DNA from: Trametopsis cervina
Taxonomy: Eukaryota; Basidiomycota; Agaricomycetes; Polyporales; Irpicaceae
Assembly (NCBI GenBank): GCA_022385755.1
Contig: MU278359.1
Location: 478,250-542,249, forward strand
Length of the DNA stretch: 64,000 nt
Direction: 5' to 3'
Below are positions 59,290 to 64,000 of the stretch, one piece after another (the stretch's first letter is position 1; every line of letters begins with the position of its first letter). The notes beneath the pieces are model-generated. The model had not been told where the DNA came from and ran no database searches. It worked only from the letters and a program-made list of their open reading frames with translations. The position numbers and the translations under genes are program-made.

Positions 59290-60364
59290 GTATCTGGAGA
59301 AACAATCAGAGACTTTATTCAGGACACCCTGTATGTACTTGATGATGTACTCGAATCTCTCCAGAAACTCCATCCATCGGGTCTGACGAGGGGACAATTG
59401 TCCTTGAGTTTTGAAGAACTCTAGTGCCTTGTGATCGGTGACTATAGTTATTGGGTACCCCAGCAATTTGTCCTCTCATTTCAGAAGTGCTTCTAAAATA
59501 GCAATAGTCTCTAGTTTGAAGACTCTGTATGTGTGCTGAGCCGTAGTGAACTTTTTCGACATAAACCTCATGAGTCTGCATGTCTCCCAGTCTGGCCCTT
59601 GCCCGTATAATGCCCTGACCCCCGTTACGGAGGCGTCACATATAACCCATATAGTCTCTCCTGTTGATGGATCAATAGAGCGAAGGATTGGGACTTTACA
59701 CGCTAATGCTTTAATAGATTCAAAGCATTTCTGATGTATTGGTCTCCATTTGAAAGCGTGTCCATTACGTGTGATTTCAGCTAGTGGTTCAGTGTACATG
59801 GATACGTCTAGCATGAATGTAGCTAGGTATTGTATCAAACCTAGGAATCGTTGGATGTCCCCGTAGTCACAGGGCATCCTCCAGTTGCGGACTTTGCTCA
59901 TTTTGTCTGAGTCAGTATGTAATCCACAGTCATTGATTACGTGTCCTAGACACTCTATAGATTTGGCATATAGCATGACTTTACTCTCTTTGAGATATAA
60001 GTGAATGCTCTTCAATGTCGAGAATACTCCATGTAGGTGATCTTCATGTTCTCTAATAGTGTTTGAAAAGACGAATATATCTTCCATATACATATGCACA
60101 AAGTGTCCTATGAAGTTGCGGAATGTATATGTCATTAACCTTTGAAAGGTAGACGGTGCATTGCAATCTCCCTGCTGCATGACCATGCTGAGTCCCATAG
60201 ACGGTCGCAAATGCCGTCTTCCATACATCGTCTGACAAAATGCGGATCTGCTCATATGTGTCGGACAAGTCTATCTTTGATTGATACTTGCTCTTGCAAC
60301 GTCTAGCCGTATCTGCTCCTGGTATGAGAAGGGAGATACGTTGTGTATTGTATTTTCGTTGCAC
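59290..60364 (-). pseudogene. Gypsy reverse transcriptase and RNase H, frameshifted
   Basis: RT begins in one frame (KSKYQSKIDLSDTYEQIRI, DDVWKTAFATVYGTQHG) and continues in another after a shift near 60,180 (QQGDCNAPSTFQRLM, FVHMYMEDIFVFSNT). The catalytic box is YMED instead of YxDD. The thumb and connection (ECLGHVINDCGLHTDSDKMS, QRFLGLIQYLATF) lead to RNase H (TIWVICDAS, QHTYRVFKLETIAILEALLK). A TGA at 59,478-59,476 is followed in frame by ITIVTDHKALEFFKTQGQLS and RFEYIIKYIQGVLNKVSDC. Confidence 0.85.
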
Positions 60365-60877
60365 TGCCTACAGTCGAAGACAGTGCATATTTTCCCATTC
60401 TTCTTTACAATGCACATCGTTGGCATTGCTTGCAGCACATTTTCTGAGATCCACCATCCTGCTCATTCGTACCAAGCCATTTTATCTAACAACTGGGGTT
60501 TGAGTGCGTCTGGGCATTTCGGGAGGTAATATTTGTATGATTTTGTATTGTCTATTAGTGGGATATTATGGTTTATTTCTCTAAACGGAGGCAATTCCTC
60601 TGGCACTCCTGACATTATATCTTTATATGTATGTAGCCACTAGTCTCATAGTACTGAAATCTTGTATTCTGTATATGCTATATTCCGTTGTTTATCCTTG
60701 ATGCGGGCTGGTTGCGTCGTTGTGGCTACAGTTGCTTCGGTTGATGTGTGGTCGGAGCATTCACCTGTGGCCCTTTGTGACCTTGATAGTTATTTTGGGG
60801 CTGCTCGTTGAAAAGCGAGGGGTGGAACTCTCAAGATAGTAGGTTTCCCCTTCTTGGTTGCTACCGAGTATTCCCTT

Positions 60878-61372
60878 TCACCTTAATACCACCACCGGTT
60901 TTCCCTCTAGAGTCAGCCCTCGTGGCTGAAACCGCAGTTCCGCGCTGTGCACGGTGAGGAATGAGATCCCCAAGACCATGTCATAGTGGTCTAGATTGAC
61001 CACATCGAGGTACGTGTTGAACGAACGTGCCTTAATGGTGAGGGACGTGTGACATCCAAAGTTTATTTTTGATCGACTGCCGACATATCCAAGTTGTAGG
61101 CCGATGGGGTCGTCGAGGGGAAATACTTCGACCTGTGACAGGGCGACAAAGGCGGGGCTGACCGCGTTGATAGAGAAGCCTGAGTCGATCAGTATTTTAG
61201 CCTTGAGGCCCTTCAGCGCACCGGTAATAGTGACACATTGGGATGGCTGTATGAGACATGGCTTAGCAGTGCTAGTCACCCACATCAATATGTGCTGTGC
61301 TCCACTGCCAGCCATCGCTCGTAGGTAGGCGGGTTCAATGGAGCGTACCTTATCGTTGGCAATCAGGGTCAT
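60878..61372 (-). pseudogene. Gypsy retropepsin-like protease fragment
   Basis: AKILIDSGFSINAVSPAFVA gives the DSG catalytic triad region of a single-domain aspartic protease, with the downstream strand YLDVVNLDHYDMVLGISFL corresponding to the usual D-(I/M)-(I/V)-LG-x-(D/S)-(W/F) flap-end motif. It lies upstream of RT, as expected. Confidence 0.7.
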
Positions 61373-61414
61373 CTCATAGTGCTGATGTGCCCTGGGGGTG
61401 CTCCCTGTGCCATC

Positions 61415-62190
61415 CTAAGCCTCTGTATCAATGGAGGCGTCGGTATATATGACAGGGGGCCCATACTCCTGGGGACTATCTTCATGAAGGCAGATGTGTG
61501 CAGCCCACCGTGCTTGGCGAGCGTGTTCTTTTATAAGGGCACGTTGCACCCACATCCATAAACTTGCCCTCGACAGATGTTCACTAAGGATGTCCACTTG
61601 AAGGCGGCGTAGTACCGCCTGTTGGTCGTATACCCTTTCCAATAATCGCTGTACCATGTGAGTGAATTGTTCTGCCACCATTGTGAGTGCGAGAGGGCAT
61701 GGGTCTGGCCAAGGGATGTTGGAGGTGTGCATTACTAGTGGGTGAGCAGGCAGAGAGTTTATAGGGAACATCATATGAACCATTCTGTCAGCCTGCCGTT
61801 CAACAGTGGATGCCAAGGCATGAAGGTATCGCACTGCCTGGCTGAGCCGTTTATGTTCTTGCTATAGGTCCGCCTCCAAATTGTGCGGCACTATAGCTCC
61901 ATGTTCACTTTCCGCGAGGAGCTCAGCACCCGTGGCAGAGCCCAGCATGAGTGCACTGAGGTCGAGATCCTCTACTGCCTCCCAGTATGAGACCTCTTCA
62001 TCGGTGCTGGAGTGGTTGGCGTGCATCATATGGAAATCTAAATGGCTCGCCTCATCCTCTTCGTTCTCCGTGCCCTCTTGGTATTCGTCATACCCTTCTG
62101 CCAGGTAGTCTCCTTCATAGTGGTGACCCTTTAGTGGTTGCTGCTCGTCTGCAGTTTCCAGCGTGCGCTGTCGTACCAGATGTGTGACTG
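61415..62190 (-). pseudogene. Gag-like ORF of the gypsy element, with stop codon
   Basis: Minus-strand frame with an acidic N-terminal part (EGYDEYQEGTENEEDEASHL, EVSYWEAVEDLDLSALMLGS), one TAG near 61,865 (DL-stop-QEHKRL), then a helical part (MVAEQFTHMVQRLLERVYDQ, LRRLQVDILSEHLSRASLWM). Position before protease supports Gag. No capsid motif was recognised. Confidence 0.5.
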
Positions 62191-62799
62191 GGCTGAAAAG
62201 GGCTCAAACAAAGTGAGACGCCTTTGTGATGCAGCAACGCAGGTCACTCTGCTGAGGTTCACTGGACCAGACGTTAGGTCGAGCTGTCTCAGTCGTTCGT
62301 TGGGTATTATTGTGTTCCGTGTGAAGCTAGGAAACTGATAGATTCAAGCTAACTCTGGCGCTGTTGTCCACCAAAGGGCTGAAGGGGTAACCGATGTATA
62401 GATAAAGAACCTGAACTGTACGTTCAAAGTCCCTAGCTATAGATGGTAATGGGTGTGGGCAGTGGTGTACAATGCAAGAGCCTAGACTGAGGGTGCAGGC
62501 ACTTGTACTGTAGATGTTGACAGGGGGTAAGTTAAGAGTGCAGAGGCACTGCCTACTCTCACTTCTGGAAGGGAGATTGCCGAAACGCTGACGCTGGGAA
62601 TGCTGATACTGAAACTGGTTCTGGGAGACTTCTTCAACAAGACTGGGGTTGTGCACACGCTGTGTGTAGTTCACCTAGTAGAGAACGCTCTGACTAGCAA
62701 ACCCGCACTGAGGTTTGAATGAATGCCCTAGTAAATCACAGCCTACGCTCCGGTAGAGGGCGACTGCACAGATTCTGAGGGTCAATGTGTACTTGGAAC

Positions 62800-63318
62800 T
62801 TTCTACGCTACTTTACATGGGGTTTATATACTGTTCAGGGGGTTGCGCCCCTGATGAGTCACTTTGGGCATTGCCCCTATCTTCTGAGTCATTTGTCAAG
62901 GTCCTTTCCTTATTTGTCCGTTTAAGCCTTTCCTTTCCTGGCTTAGCTCTCTTTTTGCTCCTATTTTCTCTGTCTTTCATTCCGTTCCTGGCTTGGCATC
63001 CTTATTTGAGTAGCCCCTGTGTCTTCTGAGGGCTCATATAGAACATTCTGGAGTGTTCTGAATGATTCCGTAGCCTTCTGGTCATTTCCGTAGCCTTCTA
63101 ACCTCTTCTTTAGGCTGTTTCCATGTGTTTCAGGTCCGGCTCGGCATGTTTAGGGGCTCCTGAGGGCTAGGCTTCCATTCTCTTCTGTATTTCTTCCAGA
63201 ATGTTCCATCACTTTCTTGAATGTTCTCTAATCTTCCTGGAACGTTCTGTGACCTTCCGGCATGTTCTCTAGCTCTGTTTCAGCCTTCCATGTGCCAAAC
63301 CAAGTTTGGTGCATGACA
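62800..63318 (-). repeat. Candidate 5' LTR (U3 part) of the gypsy element
   Basis: On the minus strand it starts TGTCATGCACCAAACTTGG at 63,318, is repetitive in GAACATTC/GAACGTTC-like words, and reaches a good TATA box (AGTATATAAACC) at about 62,830, followed by a pyrimidine-rich leader. The 3' end of the LTR and the primer-binding site could not be fixed. Interval 63,319-63,715 shows nothing else. Confidence 0.4.
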
Positions 63319-63715
63319 GCGCTCTCCCGATTCATCATCTTGTGTGGAGAGATGGGGGCGTGTTCTTTCTAGTGTCTGAGGATCTCTCTCCATGCATTTT
63401 ATAAACGATTGCTTCTTCGGATGCTTGCACACGGAACTACTTGCCTTGTGTTTGAGTTCTCCACAGTCCCAGCATTCTATGTTGGACTCGTCCACTGCTG
63501 CGTGAGGGATACTCGGTCTAGGGTACTGCAACTCATTGCTCTGTTCGCGTATCTATTGATGGCTTGGGTATTATTGGTTCAGCCTCCTATCTTTCTCCCT
63601 GTTGACCTGAACGTCAGTGCAGGATTTGTTGCGTGAACGTGCTCTCTGCTGATCCGGTGGTCGTGTTGACTCTGCCGTCCTAATAGGTTGTGCTCGTTCA
63701 GACCGAGTGATACCA

Positions 63716-63908
63716 CTCATCAGGCTACTGGGACAAGGTGCTAATAGCCCTCATGTCGTCTATATGTGGAGGCTGCTAATTGCACCCCCCCTTAGTAACT
63801 TGGGTCACCTACAGCAGCTTAGGATTAACCAGGTGGGCGCTTTGAGCTTTCTGGTAGATTGCCCTGGGCTGATCTGGGAGACCTATATAATAGCTTGGTA
63901 GACCACAG
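63716..63908 (+). repeat. Dispersed direct repeat, right copy
   Basis: Second copy of the 51,494-51,687 unit. Together the two bracket the repeat island. The last 92 bases of the window are AT-rich with no recognised feature. Confidence 0.8.
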
Positions 63909-64000
63909 AATAATATTGCATCATAGGGTATCTGGGGTCCTTGATGACTAATTGAAGTCTGGTTTGTAAATTTGTTATACTATCATTGATGACTGCTAAA

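Larger units (their letters stand above)
57518..62200 (-). mobile_element. Degenerate Ty3/gypsy chromovirus
   Basis: On the minus strand the order is Gag-like, aspartic protease, reverse transcriptase, RNase H, integrase and chromodomain, which is the Ty3/gypsy order. It is interrupted by at least four in-frame stops and one frameshift. A TATA-bearing LTR candidate lies upstream (62.8-63.3 kb). No matching LTR was found on the other side, so it is truncated or rearranged there. The 300-bp stretch 60,365-60,877 between protease and RT, and 62,200-62,830, hold no clear domain. Confidence 0.85.

Noticed and set aside
57518..63318. A complete LTR retrotransposon with paired LTRs
   Set aside because: I could find only one LTR-like segment; no copy of its TGTCATGCACC start appears on the other side.

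Overview
This 64 kb window is nuclear DNA from a filamentous basidiomycete, most likely an Agaricomycete; the species cannot be named from sequence alone. The evidence is dense genes cut by many short introns (mostly 46-70 nt) with GTRNGT donors and CTRAY branch points, typical fungal protein families (Rax2, tandem Zn2Cys6 factor, HAP2, REI1, Tho1), and a decayed Ty3/gypsy chromovirus. All gene models below were spliced by eye. In each complete multi-exon model the summed exon lengths give an intact reading frame.

Layout. Bases 1-51,050 are a gene-rich euchromatic block with about 25 genes, often in divergent or convergent pairs. In order: complex I subunit (partial, -), DUF1279 protein (+), RPEL protein (-), coiled-coil unknown (-), AdoMet decarboxylase SPE2 (+), PP2C phosphatase 1 (+), double Zn2Cys6 regulator (-), REI1 (+), Rax2-SH3 (-), PP2C phosphatase 2 (-), THO1 (-), alanyl-tRNA synthetase (+), RPS18 (+), unknown acidic protein (+), HAP2/NF-YA (-), pyroglutamyl peptidase (+), APS kinase (+), GCK-family kinase (-), eIF2B-gamma (+), eIF3c (-), a repeat-bearing membrane protein (-), a possible tiny gene (-), CLIP-170-like protein (-), mitochondrial L34 (+) and CLASP (-). 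Bases 51,050-64,000 are an AT-richer repeat island without a credible cellular gene. It holds a large imperfect palindrome with a five-times repeated module, a minisatellite, a tRNA-derived SINE-like piece, direct and inverted repeats, and a degenerate Ty3/gypsy element on the minus strand whose stop codons mostly look like TGG to TGA/TAG transitions.

How the genes fit together. Translation is over-represented (REI1, AlaRS, RPS18, eIF2B-gamma, eIF3c, mitochondrial L34). Polarity and microtubule genes are the second theme: Rax2 carrying a C-terminal SH3 domain, a Ste20/GCK kinase of the morphogenesis type, and CLIP-170 and CLASP, which are known partners at microtubule plus ends and lie about 0.8 kb apart here with L34 between them. 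SPE2 and APS kinase are linked through sulfur/S-adenosylmethionine metabolism but are 28 kb apart. There is no biosynthetic cluster, CRISPR array or rRNA gene.

The most unusual points are: two overlapping upstream ORFs in the SPE2 leader; a Zn2Cys6 factor with two clusters, each interrupted by an intron at the same place; the Rax2-SH3 architecture; two GC-AG introns; an AlaRS gene with an in-frame mitochondrial presequence upstream of the cytosolic start; and the palindromic repeat island.
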